Source: Acidobacteriota bacterium
Lineage (GTDB): Bacteria; Acidobacteriota; Thermoanaerobaculia; Gp7-AA8
NCBI GenBank assembly: GCA_021325515.1
Contig: JAJPHC010000013.1
Location: 436,001 to 500,000, forward strand
Length of the DNA: 64,000 nucleotides
Direction of reading: 5' to 3'
Numbering within the stretch: position 1 is the stretch's first letter; every line of letters begins with the position of its first letter. A model generated the notes under the pieces. The model worked only from the letters and a program-made list of their open reading frames with translations. It had not been told where the DNA came from and ran no database searches. Positions 9,505 to 18,285 of the stretch are shown here, one piece after another. The position numbers and the translations under genes are program-made.

Positions 9505-10566
9505 ATGTCTTTGCGCGCGGAGCTTCTTCGTATGTTTCCGGCGCTCGCACATCTTCCGCCGCACGCGTTCGTCGTCGGCGGAGCGATCCGCGATCTGCTC
9601 CAGGGAAAGAAGCCGGTCGACATCGATGTCACGTGCCGTGATCCGTACGAGTGTGCCGAGGCGATCTCGCCGCGGGTGATCCGGCTGGGGAAGGAGCATC
9701 TTTCCGCTTACCGTGTGATCGTCGACGAGCAGGTTTACGATTTCGCGCCGCTTCTCGACAACGACATCGATCGCGATCTCGCGCGCCGCGACTTCACGGT
9801 GAATGCGATGGCACTCCCGCTCGATCGGGATGAGCTGCTCGATCCGCACGGCGGACAGCGCGATCTGATGTCGCGCGTCGTCCGGATGGTCGATCCGAAA
9901 AACTTCACGGACGATCCCTTGCGTACGCTGAAGGGCGTTCGCATGGCGGTGAGGTATCAGTGCTCGATCGAGCAGGAGACGATTCGCGCGATTCATGAGC
10001 GGGCGATGCTGATCACGACCGTCGCTCCGGAACGCGTCGACCATGAACTGTCGCTGATTTTCTCGTCGAACGAATTTCGCAAGGCTGTCGCTCTGCTTCA
10101 TGAGACGGGACTCGATGCGCCGGTCTTTGGCCGCGAGCTCGATGCGTCGCAGTTTCGTGCGGACGATCTGTCGTTTGCCGCGGCGCTCGCGCTGCTGGTC
10201 GAAGAGCCGAAGGTGTTCGCGGAGCGATGGCGAATCGCCGAATCGGTTCTGCGCGACGTTCAGGCGCTCAAGCGGCTCGCCTGCGATCATTCGCTTGTCG
10301 AGCTCTACGATGCCGGCGAGGCCGCGGCCCGCCAGCTCGGCCCGATGCTTCGTGCCCTCGGCCGCAGCGATGACTTCGCGATGCCCGACTTCGCGGCGGT
10401 GCCGTATCTGACCGGCAGCGAGATCGCGTCGATCACCGGACGCGCGCCGGGCCCGGAGCTGGGCCGCGTCAAGCGGAGTCTGCTCGAGGCGCAGATCCGC
10501 GGCGAAGTGCAGTCGCGCGACGAGGCGATCGCGTTTGTCACGGACGAAGCGCCGCGCTCAGGGTGA
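9505..10566 (+). CDS. tRNA nucleotidyltransferase / poly(A) polymerase family protein
   Basis: A 353-residue class II nucleotidyltransferase. The N-terminal head has VVGGAIRDLL and the catalytic DIDVTC (two Asp), followed by RRDFTVNAMA and the RNA-binding-region motif DPLRTLKGVRMA. Members add CCA to tRNA 3' ends or add poly(A). Many tRNA genes in GC-rich lineages encode CCA, as the tRNA-Thr here does, so the role may be repair. A longer in-frame opening reaching back into the FAH gene is a shadow; the ATG at 9505 follows that gene's stop directly. Confidence 0.88.
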   Translation: MSLRAELLRMFPALAHLPPHAFVVGGAIRDLLQGKKPVDIDVTCRDPYECAEAISPRVIRLGKEHLSAYRVIVDEQVYDFAPLLDNDIDRDLARRDFTVNAMALPLDRDELLDPHGGQRDLMSRVVRMVDPKNFTDDPLRTLKGVRMAVRYQCSIEQETIRAIHERAMLITTVAPERVDHELSLIFSSNEFRKAVALLHETGLDAPVFGRELDASQFRADDLSFAAALALLVEEPKVFAERWRIAESVLRDVQALKRLACDHSLVELYDAGEAAARQLGPMLRALGRSDDFAMPDFAAVPYLTGSEIASITGRAPGPELGRVKRSLLEAQIRGEVQSRDEAIAFVTDEAPRSG

Positions 10567-11241
10567 AGTTCCGGTCAGCGTGACGTGGACCTCGCCCGCC
10601 GTCGTGTGGAGATTGACGGTCGAGTGTCCGCCCTCGGGATTGACGAAGTGCGTCGTGCCGGGCAGCACCCCTTCGCGAGTGATCGTCCGGTCGCCGAGCG
10701 ATGCGTGCACTTCGCCGATGCGGCACGATGCGTTGAGCTCGCGTACCGCGGCGCGCGGAGTCGTCAGATGGATTTCGCCGGCGCGCAGATCCGCGTCGAG
10801 ATCGCCGAAGGTTCCTTCCAGCCAGAGCTCACCCGCTTTCGTTTCGAAGCTGATGGCCACACCTTTCGGAACCGTGAGGTCGAGATCGATCGCCGAGAAC
10901 TTCGTCACGCGCCAGCCGCGCGCATTCGGGCCGAAGTGGCGGCGGACGATCGCGGTGTCGTTGTTGGTGTAGACCTCGACGCTGACATCGTTGATGGCGC
11001 GCTGCAGTCCGGCGCGGTCGTCATCATCGTCGTCGTCCGCATCCTGGCGGACGGCGCCGCTGGCGACGAGGTCGTTCGTATTGCCATTGCGGACGTGAAT
11101 CTCGCCGGCGGGAATCTCGACGATGACCTGGCGGACCGATCGCAGCGGGACCGCGGTCTCGAAGCGGTGAGAGATCCGCTCGTCGGCGTTGAGTGCGAGA
11201 GCGGCGATGAAGAAGAGTGCGGTGAGAATCAGCCGGCGCAT
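10558..11241 (-). CDS. Exported DUF4097-type beta-strand repeat protein
   Basis: A 227-residue protein with a clear signal peptide (MRRLILTALFFIAALALNA) and a body of short repeating beta strands (for example VIVEIPAGEIHVRNG, AISFETKAGELWLEG, TTAGEVHVTL) typical of DUF4097/adhesin-like beta-helix proteins. A run of Asp around residues 68-74 may bind calcium or be a flexible loop. Function unknown; periplasm or outer surface. The ATG follows GGAGG. Its 3' end overlaps the nucleotidyltransferase gene by nine bases tail to tail. Confidence 0.8.
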   Translation of the reverse strand: MRRLILTALFFIAALALNADERISHRFETAVPLRSVRQVIVEIPAGEIHVRNGNTNDLVASGAVRQDADDDDDDDRAGLQRAINDVSVEVYTNNDTAIVRRHFGPNARGWRVTKFSAIDLDLTVPKGVAISFETKAGELWLEGTFGDLDADLRAGEIHLTTPRAAVRELNASCRIGEVHASLGDRTITREGVLPGTTHFVNPEGGHSTVNLHTTAGEVHVTLTGTSP

Positions 11242-11294
11242 GGTGCCTCCGTATCGTGTTGATAGAACGAAGGAGAGGGGGAGAAGTTTCAGGT

Positions 11295-11329
11295 AAAAAA
11301 ACGAGAGGCCGGCTTACGCCGGCCTCTCG
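11295..11329 (-). terminator. Rho-independent terminator of the 20-residue Lys/Ala gene
   Basis: A perfect 12-bp stem (11302-11313 with 11318-11329) and a four-base loop, followed on the reverse strand by seven T. It lies 35 bases after the small reverse-strand gene at 11365-11427. Confidence 0.9.
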
Positions 11330-11364
11330 AGTACGACTCCCCAAAAAAGTCGATTGGTATTCGC

Positions 11365-11427
11365 TTATTTCTTCTTCGCTGCCTTCTTGGCGGGCTTCTT
11401 AGCGGCTGCCTTCTTCTTCGTGGCCAT
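11365..11427 (-). CDS. 20-residue Lys/Ala-rich basic peptide (histone H1 tail-like)
   Basis: The frame encodes 20 residues, of which 10 are Lys and 7 Ala, with one Pro, like a single C-terminal repeat of bacterial histone H1-like proteins (AlgP/HctB type). A strong Shine-Dalgarno (AAAGGTGGTGAG) precedes the ATG and an ideal terminator follows, so a short dedicated transcript is likely. The peptide would bind nucleic acid non-specifically; that is inference. It is too short for most gene finders. Confidence 0.65.
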   Translation of the reverse strand: MATKKKAAAKKPAKKAAKKK

Positions 11428-11755
11428 TAATGCTCACCACCTTTCATGCCGTACGGGACCTCCCGGTCGCGCCTACTTGGCAAAAAACGCCGGAATGCTC
11501 CGGCAAAGCTTGTGTGCGATGGGATGGGGAAACGGGAAGAGACGAGTGCTGACGACCTTCGACATTTACTGAACTCAGAATCCAGTTTCTGGCGATCGTC
11601 ATTTTCTTGTACGTAATATGAGATGGTTAAACGATATTGTCAAGCAATTGTTTATCAAAATCGAAATCGGATCGCGACGTTCCACGGTGTTCCACGAAAA
11701 ATCGGAGCTCGGACATCCGATCCGCGGCCGTCGAATGTTCCTTCCGCCGGCGATT
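11428..11755. other. 328-base gene-free stretch upstream of the Lys/Ala peptide
   Basis: No convincing gene. The part at 11580-11680 is AT-rich compared with its surroundings and holds a reverse-strand promoter candidate: TTGACA (11638-11643), a 19-base spacer and TATTAC (11613-11618), giving a leader of about 180 bases before the Lys/Ala gene. Confidence 0.5.
11613..11643 (-). promoter_or_regulatory. Candidate sigma-70-type promoter for the Lys/Ala peptide gene
   Basis: Reverse-strand TTGACA is a perfect -35 box, and TATTAC 19 bases on is a fair -10 box in an AT-rich pocket. The spacing is slightly long. Confidence 0.35.
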
Positions 11756-12778
11756 TCAGATCGCGCGAGACGCTCGCGCACTACGCAGATAGGCCGCGCG
11801 CGTTTTCATCGCGCATGCGCTCCATGTGAACTGCGCGGCGCGGGCCACGCCGCGCTGTGCGAGCTCGCGCCGCAGCGACTCGCCGCTCGCGATGCGCAGC
11901 ATCGCTTCCGCGAAATCGTCCGTGTGCAGCGCCGCATCGCCTGTCACTTCCACCAGCGCCGGCGCGAAGGATGTGATCACCGGTGTGCCGCAGGCCATCG
12001 CCTCCAGCGCCGGCAATCCGAATCCTTCTTCCCTTGACGGGACGATCACCGCGAGCGCATCGCGGTAGAGTTGCGCGAGGTCGTCGACGAATCCGGCGCA
12101 CTCCACGCCATCGCGCTTCGCGAAACGCGCGAACGCCGCGCCGGCGAGCACGAGCCGCAGGTCAGGCCTCTTCGCGTGAACGTCCGAGAACGCAGCCACC
12201 AGTGCCTCGACGTTCTTGTGCGGCTTGTCGTTGCCCGCGTAGAGGAAATACCTGCTGCCTGCTGCACGCTGCCCGCTGCCTGCCGACGTGAACTGCGGAT
12301 CGACGCCGTTCGGCGTCACGACCACGTGCTCGCTGCTGCATGCGAACGTCGAGATGATGTCCCGCCGGACGTACTCGCTCACGGTCAGCACGCAGACGCT
12401 CCTCCGCACGGCGCGGCGCAGCATCGTGCGCGCGTAGAGCGGCTTGAGCGGATTGCGATGCCGCGCGTGGAGGTGAATGAGATCGTGGATCGTGACCACG
12501 GCCGGCGTCTCCGTCACCGGCACGACGTAATGCGGCGCGTGAAAGAGATCGAGCTTCGCATCGCGGATCGCGCGCCCCAGCGAAAAGAGCTCGCGTGCGG
12601 AGTAATGAGGAGCGTCGAAGACGACGTGCTCGAAGCGCGGCGGAACCGCAGCGTCGCGCGGCGCGAAGACGACATACTCTTCCGGCGCATCGATCTCGTC
12701 CAGCCCGCGCAGCAGCCCGCGGATGTACGTCCCGATGCCGTAGTCGCCGATCTTTCTGCCGTCGATTCCGATTCTCAA
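11756..12778 (-). CDS. Family 4 glycosyltransferase (third gene of a three-gene operon)
   Basis: A 340-residue GT-B glycosyltransferase. It opens with the nucleotide-sugar enzyme start MRIGIDGRKIGDYGIGTYI, has VTIHDLIHLH and VSEYVRRDI in the acceptor domain, then the GT4 donor-site block VIVPSREEGFGLPALEAMAC with the EX7E-type glutamates. It transfers a sugar from an activated donor onto a growing glycan at the cytoplasmic membrane. Its ATG overlaps the stop of the preceding gene by four bases, so the three enzymes are probably translationally coupled. Confidence 0.88.
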   Translation of the reverse strand: MRIGIDGRKIGDYGIGTYIRGLLRGLDEIDAPEEYVVFAPRDAAVPPRFEHVVFDAPHYSARELFSLGRAIRDAKLDLFHAPHYVVPVTETPAVVTIHDLIHLHARHRNPLKPLYARTMLRRAVRRSVCVLTVSEYVRRDIISTFACSSEHVVVTPNGVDPQFTSAGSGQRAAGSRYFLYAGNDKPHKNVEALVAAFSDVHAKRPDLRLVLAGAAFARFAKRDGVECAGFVDDLAQLYRDALAVIVPSREEGFGLPALEAMACGTPVITSFAPALVEVTGDAALHTDDFAEAMLRIASGESLRRELAQRGVARAAQFTWSACAMKTRAAYLRSARASRAI

Positions 12779-13788
12779 GAAGCCGCCGCGTCCTCGAGCA
12801 GTCCTCTCATTGTCTGCGCGCTTGCTTCCCAGCGATAGAGCGAAGCGCGTTCCGGCCCGCGCGCGCGCAGCTCGCGCCGCAGCGCCGCATCGCGCAGCAA
12901 TCGCAGCAGCGCCTCCCGCAGCGCTTCGCGATCACCCGGATTCACCAGCAGCGCGGCGCCCCCTGCGAACTCCGGAATCGCGCCGGTGCGCGTCGCAACC
13001 ACCGGCGCACCGCACGCCAGCGCTTCGAGCGGCGGAATCCCGAAGCCTTCGTAGTGCGATGGATAGACGAAGGCGATGGCGCCGCGATACAGATCGCGCA
13101 GACGCGTGCGATCCACGTACCCCGTGATCTCGATTCCCTCGCGCTGCGCGATCGATGTCTTCCAGCCGCTGCCGCCGCACACCACCAGCCGCGGCCGCGG
13201 CGAAAGAGAGGACCAGACGGCGAAGAGATCGTCGAGCCCCTTTCGCGGCTCGAGCGTTCCGACGAAGAGCAGGTAATCGGATTCCTCACCGCCCGGCGAA
13301 AAAAATTCGTCGACGCCGTTCGGCACGATCTCGATCTTCGATCGCGGTATGCCGAAGCCTCGCATCGTCTCGTCGGCGATCGCGCGCGACACCGCCGCCA
13401 CGCGCCGCGCGCGCTCGAGACTTCTTCCGATGAAAACGTTGTAGGAGAAAAGCGTCTTCAGCCGATGGCGTCCCGGCATCGTGATCGACGTGAAGTCGTG
13501 AATCGTGATCACCGCCGGCGTCTTGCCGGCGACGGGGAGCGTTCCATGCGGCCCCCACAAGACGTCGGCTTCGATGCGCGGCAGGACGAGCTGCTGCCAC
13601 AACACGCCGAGCGGCATGCGGTCCACGCGAAAGTCGCAATGCTCGAGTCCGGAGAGATCGTGGATCTCCCGGTGCGATGCGATGAGGGGAGCCGGCTCGA
13701 CGTGCAGCCGCCGCGTGATCTCCGCGGCGTGAACACCGATGCCCGTGCGATGCCCCACGAGCGGTCGCCCGTCGACGAGCACTCTCAT
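12775..13788 (-). CDS. Family 4 glycosyltransferase (second gene of operon)
   Basis: A 337-residue GT4 enzyme starting MRVLVDGRPLVGHRTGIGVH. Seen in order are VITIHDFTSITMPGRH, the hinge segment LLFVGTLEPRKGLDDL and the donor-site block FVYPSHYEGFGIPPLEALAC. I use the ATG at 13788, which overlaps the upstream gene's stop by four bases, instead of an earlier in-frame start 57 bases upstream. Together with its neighbours it probably builds an extracellular or LPS-type glycan. Confidence 0.88.
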   Translation of the reverse strand: MRVLVDGRPLVGHRTGIGVHAAEITRRLHVEPAPLIASHREIHDLSGLEHCDFRVDRMPLGVLWQQLVLPRIEADVLWGPHGTLPVAGKTPAVITIHDFTSITMPGRHRLKTLFSYNVFIGRSLERARRVAAVSRAIADETMRGFGIPRSKIEIVPNGVDEFFSPGGEESDYLLFVGTLEPRKGLDDLFAVWSSLSPRPRLVVCGGSGWKTSIAQREGIEITGYVDRTRLRDLYRGAIAFVYPSHYEGFGIPPLEALACGAPVVATRTGAIPEFAGGAALLVNPGDREALREALLRLLRDAALRRELRARGPERASLYRWEASAQTMRGLLEDAAAS

Positions 13789-14990
13789 GAAGCGCCTGCG
13801 GCTCTCCTGAGGACCTCGAGCGTTTGCTCCGCGCAGACATCCCATCGAAACTTCGCGACCTGATCGTAGCCGCGCACGATGAGTTGTTCGCGGAGCGCCG
13901 GATCCTGCGTGACCCGCCGCAACTGGGACGTCAGCTCGCCGGCATCATGCGGCTCGAAGTAGAGCGCCGCATCGCCGCCGATCTCCGGCAGCGACGACGA
14001 GCGCGCCGCGAGCGCAGGGACGCCGAACGCCATCGCTTCGAGCAGCGGGAACCCGAACCCCTCATAGATCGACGGAAAGACGAACGCCTCCGCACGTTGA
14101 TATACGGTCGCGAGCCGCCCGGCGTCGAGGTAATCGAGATGCACGATCCCTTCGCCGCGCAGCCGCTGTTCGATCTCGCGCGACTTCCAGCCGATCTTTC
14201 CGACGACGACCAGCGAGCCTTCGTAACCTTCGCCGCGAAGCCGTGCGAATGCGTCGAGGAGCACGCCGAGGTTCTTGCGCGGCTCGATGGTCGAAACGAA
14301 GAGGAGGTATCGCGCCGGAAGATCGATCGGCGCCGGCGACGCGCTCTTGCCGAGGCCGGAGTGAATCGCGAACGCGCGCGCCGGATCGAGATCGTAGTAG
14401 TGAATGAGATCGCGCCGCGTGGATTCCGAAACGCAGATGATCGCGTCCGCGCGCCCGATCTCGCGCGGCATGTGCGCCTCCAGATTGTCGAGCGTCTCGT
14501 TCTGCAGCAGCTCCGGGAAACGCTTGTAGGTGAGGTCGTGGATCGTGATCACGCGATGCCGTGCAATCGCGCCGAGGAGCCGCGGCAGAAAATAGTTCGC
14601 ACCGAACATGACGTCGGGGTCGATCAGCTTCATCCAGAGCACATACGCCGCCGCCGTGAATGGACGTGCCAGCCGCGATTGCGGCAGGCCGCGGAGATCG
14701 AACCAGCAGACCCGCGCGTTCGGCGGGGTGGGTGCGTGCAGCGAGGGGCCGAGGTCGGTCACGCGCGCGTCGCCGAAGAGATAGAGCTCGACGTCGTCGT
14801 GTTTCGCGAGCTCCTGAAGAAGAAAGTGCAGATACCAGCCGATGCCGGTGAGCGGTTCGTAGAATGGACGGATATCGATGCCGATGCGCAGTTTCCGCTC
14901 GCGTTTCGTCGCGGCGTTCCACGCGCCCAGCAGCCGCTCGAGGAGCGCGTGGCGCAGAGTGTGAAACACGATCGCGAACGTCCGCAGCAT
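13785..14990 (-). CDS. Family 4 glycosyltransferase (first gene of operon)
   Basis: A 401-residue GT4 enzyme with a 33-residue N-terminal extension before the usual opening LRIGIDIRPFYEPLTGIGWY. The donor domain shows LLFVSTIEPRKNLGVLLDAF and VFPSIYEGFGFPLLEAMAFG. The three enzymes share the same plan but are well diverged, as expected for successive steps in one glycan pathway. The region upstream holds paired palindromes and the divergent gene at 15085. Confidence 0.88.
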   Translation of the reverse strand: MLRTFAIVFHTLRHALLERLLGAWNAATKRERKLRIGIDIRPFYEPLTGIGWYLHFLLQELAKHDDVELYLFGDARVTDLGPSLHAPTPPNARVCWFDLRGLPQSRLARPFTAAAYVLWMKLIDPDVMFGANYFLPRLLGAIARHRVITIHDLTYKRFPELLQNETLDNLEAHMPREIGRADAIICVSESTRRDLIHYYDLDPARAFAIHSGLGKSASPAPIDLPARYLLFVSTIEPRKNLGVLLDAFARLRGEGYEGSLVVVGKIGWKSREIEQRLRGEGIVHLDYLDAGRLATVYQRAEAFVFPSIYEGFGFPLLEAMAFGVPALAARSSSLPEIGGDAALYFEPHDAGELTSQLRRVTQDPALREQLIVRGYDQVAKFRWDVCAEQTLEVLRRAAGAS

Positions 14991-15010
14991 CAGACGCGCA
15001 TGGTAGCGTA

Positions 15011-15077
15011 GGACAACCTCTCAGGTTGTCGTGTCAGGGGACGAGCGAGGGAAGGGGGACAAGCTGAGAGCTTGTCC
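15011..15077. repeat. Paired intergenic palindromes
   Basis: Two separate short palindromes: 15011-15030 (arms ACAACCT / AGGTTGT) and 15057-15077 (GGACAAGCT / AGCTTGTCC). They lie between divergent genes and are probably members of the genome's intergenic hairpin family, not operators. Confidence 0.6.
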
Positions 15078-15084
15078 TGCACAG

Positions 15085-16299
15085 ATGCGCAAACTGGTTG
15101 TCGTTGTGTTGATTCTCGCCATCGCGATCGGCGCATGGCTCCTGCTGACGGTTCCGCGGACCTCGCGCGGCATCCGCCTTCCGCTGTCTGCCCAGGACCG
15201 CGCGCTGCTCGCGCAGGTCCCCGACTCGGCCGAGGAGCTCGCGCTCGTGCCGAATGCCGCGGCACTCGAAGCGAAGCTCGACGCGAACCCCGTCACGCGC
15301 GACGCGCTCGCTCGCGCGATGCAGAAGCAGACGCTTCCGCTCACCTGGATGCTCGGCGGTGCGGACGTCGTCGTGTGGCGAAGCAATGGAAGGACGTCGT
15401 GGCTCGTGCAGCTCGATCCGGTCCGCGCGATCATCGCGCGCACCTATCTGATGCTGCGCGGCAACGGCAACAACGCCGTGCTGATCAACGCGCCGGCCGG
15501 ACATCCGATCGACGGCGCCGAGCTCGATCGCATCCTCTCGATCGGCGCCGGCCTGCCGCCCGGCGACGCGCTGACGATTCAGCGCACGAGCTCGCGCGGT
15601 GCATTTCCTCCGCTGCCGCGGCCTGCAGTCAGCAGCATCGCGATCACGGCGAACGAAGTCGACATCACCTCGCGTGCGACGCCGGATCCCGGAACGGTGA
15701 TTCCTCCCCAGCCGCTCCATGTGCGCTTCCCGAAGAGCGCGATTCTCACCGCGTCGTTCGCGACGCCTCCTCGCGCCATCGAGCTCCATCGCATCTTTTC
15801 GAAAGAGATCACCACCCTCCTCGGCGACGGCGGCACGATCGCCATCTACGACATCGACACACGCAAGCTCCTGCCGAAGCCGCGGCAGGTGATCGCGTTT
15901 CCGGCGACGCCCGAGCGCCGCCAGGCGCTTACCGGCATCATCAACATGATCGGGAAAACCGGGCAGGAAATGACCGGGTTGCGCACCGTTGACTCCGGCA
16001 CGGAGCTGGTGGTCGGATTCGACGAAACGTCGATGGACCATTATCTAAAGGATGGGAGCGACGAGGCGCGCTGGCCGGCCAACCTCTGGGCCGCGAAGAT
16101 CGACCCGAAGCGTATGGTCCCACTGCTCAATGAGATAGACGGGAATCCCGCGCTCAGAATCGTGGCGCCGAAGCTCCATCGCTCGATCCGCGACCTCAAG
16201 CATTGGATCGGCTCTCTGGAGAGCGCCGAGTCGATCGAGGCGGCCGATACGATCGACGCCCACAGCGAGGAGCTCCGCGTCGTCGTCAAGGCGAAATAG
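15085..16299 (+). CDS. Membrane-anchored protein of unknown function
   Basis: A 404-residue protein with an uncleaved N-terminal membrane anchor (KLVVVVLILAIAIGAWLLL) and a large extracytoplasmic part. I recognise no family motif. The body looks like two similar alpha/beta halves, including VWRSNGRTSWLVQLDP and TIAIYDIDTRKLLPKP. The ATG at 15085 starts the anchor; an earlier frame start would run through the palindromes. It lies just upstream of yceD and could be co-transcribed with it. Confidence 0.65.
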   Translation: MRKLVVVVLILAIAIGAWLLLTVPRTSRGIRLPLSAQDRALLAQVPDSAEELALVPNAAALEAKLDANPVTRDALARAMQKQTLPLTWMLGGADVVVWRSNGRTSWLVQLDPVRAIIARTYLMLRGNGNNAVLINAPAGHPIDGAELDRILSIGAGLPPGDALTIQRTSSRGAFPPLPRPAVSSIAITANEVDITSRATPDPGTVIPPQPLHVRFPKSAILTASFATPPRAIELHRIFSKEITTLLGDGGTIAIYDIDTRKLLPKPRQVIAFPATPERRQALTGIINMIGKTGQEMTGLRTVDSGTELVVGFDETSMDHYLKDGSDEARWPANLWAAKIDPKRMVPLLNEIDGNPALRIVAPKLHRSIRDLKHWIGSLESAESIEAADTIDAHSEELRVVVKAK

Positions 16300-16329
16300 T
16301 TCTCTCCTTTCAGAAGTTTAGGGGCGAAC

Positions 16330-16899
16330 ATGCAGCAGAATCCCATCATCGACTTCGACGTGATCGACAAGGATGGGCCGCAGGAGTACGGCGGCACCGT
16401 GACGATCGCGCGTGCGGACGTCGATCGCGAAGAAATCGCGGACGTGGCTCCCGTCGAGATCACTGCGCGCGCGGAGAAGGGCAACCTTCCCGGCGAGTAT
16501 CTGATCGATGGGAAGGCGAGCTTCACGGCGGACCTGAACTGCGCGCGTTGTGTCGATCCCTATCCGTTTGCGAACGCGTCGGAGTTTCACGTAAGATTCC
16601 GCCCTCGTCCGCAGGGCTTCGGGGAAGAAAACGAGGAAGTCGAGATCACCAATGAGGATGAGCTCGACGTCGAGTACTACACCGAGCGTGCGGTTCCGCT
16701 GAAGGATCTGGCGCTCGAGCAGGTCCAGCTCGCGATTCCGATGAAGCCTCTGTGCGATGAGAAGTGTCTCGGCCTTTGCCCGGCCTGCGGCTCGAATCGG
16801 AACCGCGAGGCGTGCAGGTGCGAGATGCCGGCAGGTGACGAGCGTTGGGGAGCGTTGAAGGGGATCCGGGAAGAGCTCGCGAAGAAGAGAGAAAGTTGA
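16330..16899 (+). CDS. yceD: YceD / DUF177 family protein
   Basis: A 189-residue DUF177 protein. The N-terminal beta domain contains the CARC pair (about residue 71) and the C-terminal part has the CDEKCLGLCPACGSN zinc-ribbon block typical of the family. Members sit directly before rpmF in many bacteria and affect 23S rRNA accumulation. That order holds here: rpmF starts 33 bases later. Confidence 0.88.
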   Translation: MQQNPIIDFDVIDKDGPQEYGGTVTIARADVDREEIADVAPVEITARAEKGNLPGEYLIDGKASFTADLNCARCVDPYPFANASEFHVRFRPRPQGFGEENEEVEITNEDELDVEYYTERAVPLKDLALEQVQLAIPMKPLCDEKCLGLCPACGSNRNREACRCEMPAGDERWGALKGIREELAKKRES

Positions 16900-16932
16900 G
16901 GCGCGACCCGCCTCGTAAGAAAAGGAAACACG

Positions 16933-17118
16933 ATGCCTAATCCAAAACGACGCCACTCCAAAGCCCGTACGCGCACACGCCGCGCGCACGATTTCCTCGA
17001 AGCGAAGTCGCTCTCGACGTGCCCGCAGTGCCACGAGGCGAAGCTTCCGCATCGCGTCTGCCCGAAGTGCGGCTTCTACAAAGGCCGTGAAGTGATCGCG
17101 GTCAAGGACAACTTCTAG
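16933..17118 (+). CDS. rpmF: 50S ribosomal protein L32
   Basis: A 61-residue L32 protein beginning [20 protein letters not shown], with the zinc-finger pairs CPQCHEAK and [12 protein letters not shown]. The ATG follows AAGGAAACACG. It lies between yceD and plsX, the conserved bacterial order. Confidence 0.97.
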   Translation: MPNPKRRHSKARTRTRRAHDFLEAKSLSTCPQCHEAKLPHRVCPKCGFYKGREVIAVKDNF

Positions 17119-17134
17119 TAGTCCGATCGACGCG

Positions 17135-18184
17135 ATGACCGCCGGCGGTACGAGCTCCAACGCGATCAGGATCGCCCTCGATGCAATGGGTGGCGATCAT
17201 GCTCCGCATGAGATCGTTGCCGGTGCGCTTCTCGCGGCGAAGGAGTATCCGATCGAAATTCTCCTGGTTGGCCAGGAGGAGGTCGTCCGGAAACACCTCG
17301 CTGCCTTCACTCCGGACATACCGCGCAACATCGAGATCGTCGACGCGCGGGAAGTCGTCGAGATGGACGACCCGCCGATGACGCCGTTGCGCAAGAAGCG
17401 GAACTCGTCAGTGCGAATCTGCGCGAACCTCGTTGGCGAGGGGCGCGCGGATGCATTTGTCTCCGCGGGACAGACTCCCGCGACGTGGACGTCCGCGCGT
17501 CTCGTGCTGGGGATGCTGGAAGGTGTCGAGCGCCCGGCGCTCGCGCAGATCATGCCGCGGCAGAACGGCGTCACGCTGCTGCTGGACGTCGGTGCGAACG
17601 TGCAGGCGAAGGTCGAATATCTCCGCGAGTTCGCCGTCATGGGACATGCGTTCTCGCAGACCGTCCTCGGCATCGAGTCGCCGCGCGTCGGCATCCTCTC
17701 GATCGGTGAAGAAGAGGGGAAGGGCAACGAGCTGACGAAGGAGACGTTCCGCGTGCTGAAGGAGACGGGACTCAACTTCATCGGCAACGCCGAAGGCCGC
17801 GACATCTTCAACGGTCACGCCGACGTCGTCGTTTGCGATGGCTTCACCGGCAATGTCGTGCTGAAGGCTTCCGAAGCGCTCGGCGAGATGGTGTGGGCAT
17901 CGATGCGTGAGGAATTGAGCCGCAACGCGATCCGCATGACGGCGGGCGCGATCGTGCAGCCGTTCCTCAAGAATCTGAAGAAGCGGATGGACTGGCGCGA
18001 GTACGGCGGCGCGCCGCTGCTCGGCGTGAAGGGCGGATGCATCGTCTGTCACGGCCGGTCGAACTCGAAGGCGATCAAGAACGCGATCCGCGTCGCGCGC
18101 GAATTCGCGGTCAACCGCATCGACGAGAAGATCCAGCAGAAGATCGCCGAACTGCACAATCGCGAAGGTCTGCCCTCGGCGTAA
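17135..18184 (+). CDS. plsX: Phosphate acyltransferase PlsX
   Basis: A 349-residue enzyme that makes acyl-phosphate from acyl-ACP for phospholipid synthesis. The N-terminal IALDAMGGDHAPHEIVAGA and the central VSAGQTPATWTSARLVLG and GFTGNVVLKASEALG blocks are diagnostic. It starts 16 bases after rpmF, without a clear Shine-Dalgarno, and is probably co-transcribed. The usual next gene, fabH, is missing. Confidence 0.95.
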   Translation: MTAGGTSSNAIRIALDAMGGDHAPHEIVAGALLAAKEYPIEILLVGQEEVVRKHLAAFTPDIPRNIEIVDAREVVEMDDPPMTPLRKKRNSSVRICANLVGEGRADAFVSAGQTPATWTSARLVLGMLEGVERPALAQIMPRQNGVTLLLDVGANVQAKVEYLREFAVMGHAFSQTVLGIESPRVGILSIGEEEGKGNELTKETFRVLKETGLNFIGNAEGRDIFNGHADVVVCDGFTGNVVLKASEALGEMVWASMREELSRNAIRMTAGAIVQPFLKNLKKRMDWREYGGAPLLGVKGGCIVCHGRSNSKAIKNAIRVAREFAVNRIDEKIQQKIAELHNREGLPSA

Positions 18185-18195
18185 CGCCCGCCTTC

Positions 18196-18256
18196 GTGGA
18201 GCGACAGGCGCCTCGCCTGTCGGCTCGGTGGACAGGCGAGGCGCCTGTCCGTCCAC
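18196..18256. repeat. Intergenic palindromic repeat, copy 2
   Basis: A near copy of the element at 4012-4073: arms GTGGAGCGACAGGCG and CGCCTGTCCGTCCAC. It lies between plsX and the fabD promoter. Confidence 0.75.
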
Positions 18257-18270
18257 GAGATCTCGTCGGG

Positions 18271-18276
18271 TATGAT
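18271..18276 (+). promoter_or_regulatory. -10 element (TATGAT) before fabD
   Basis: TATGAT ends nine bases before the fabD ATG and there is no Shine-Dalgarno, so this is another likely leaderless transcript. Confidence 0.4.
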
Positions 18277-18285
18277 TCGCGCCCT

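Noticed and set aside
12595-15011. Long forward frames across the glycosyltransferase operon
   Set aside because: The reverse strand carries three intact GT4 enzymes with motifs in order; the forward frames are Arg-rich shadows.
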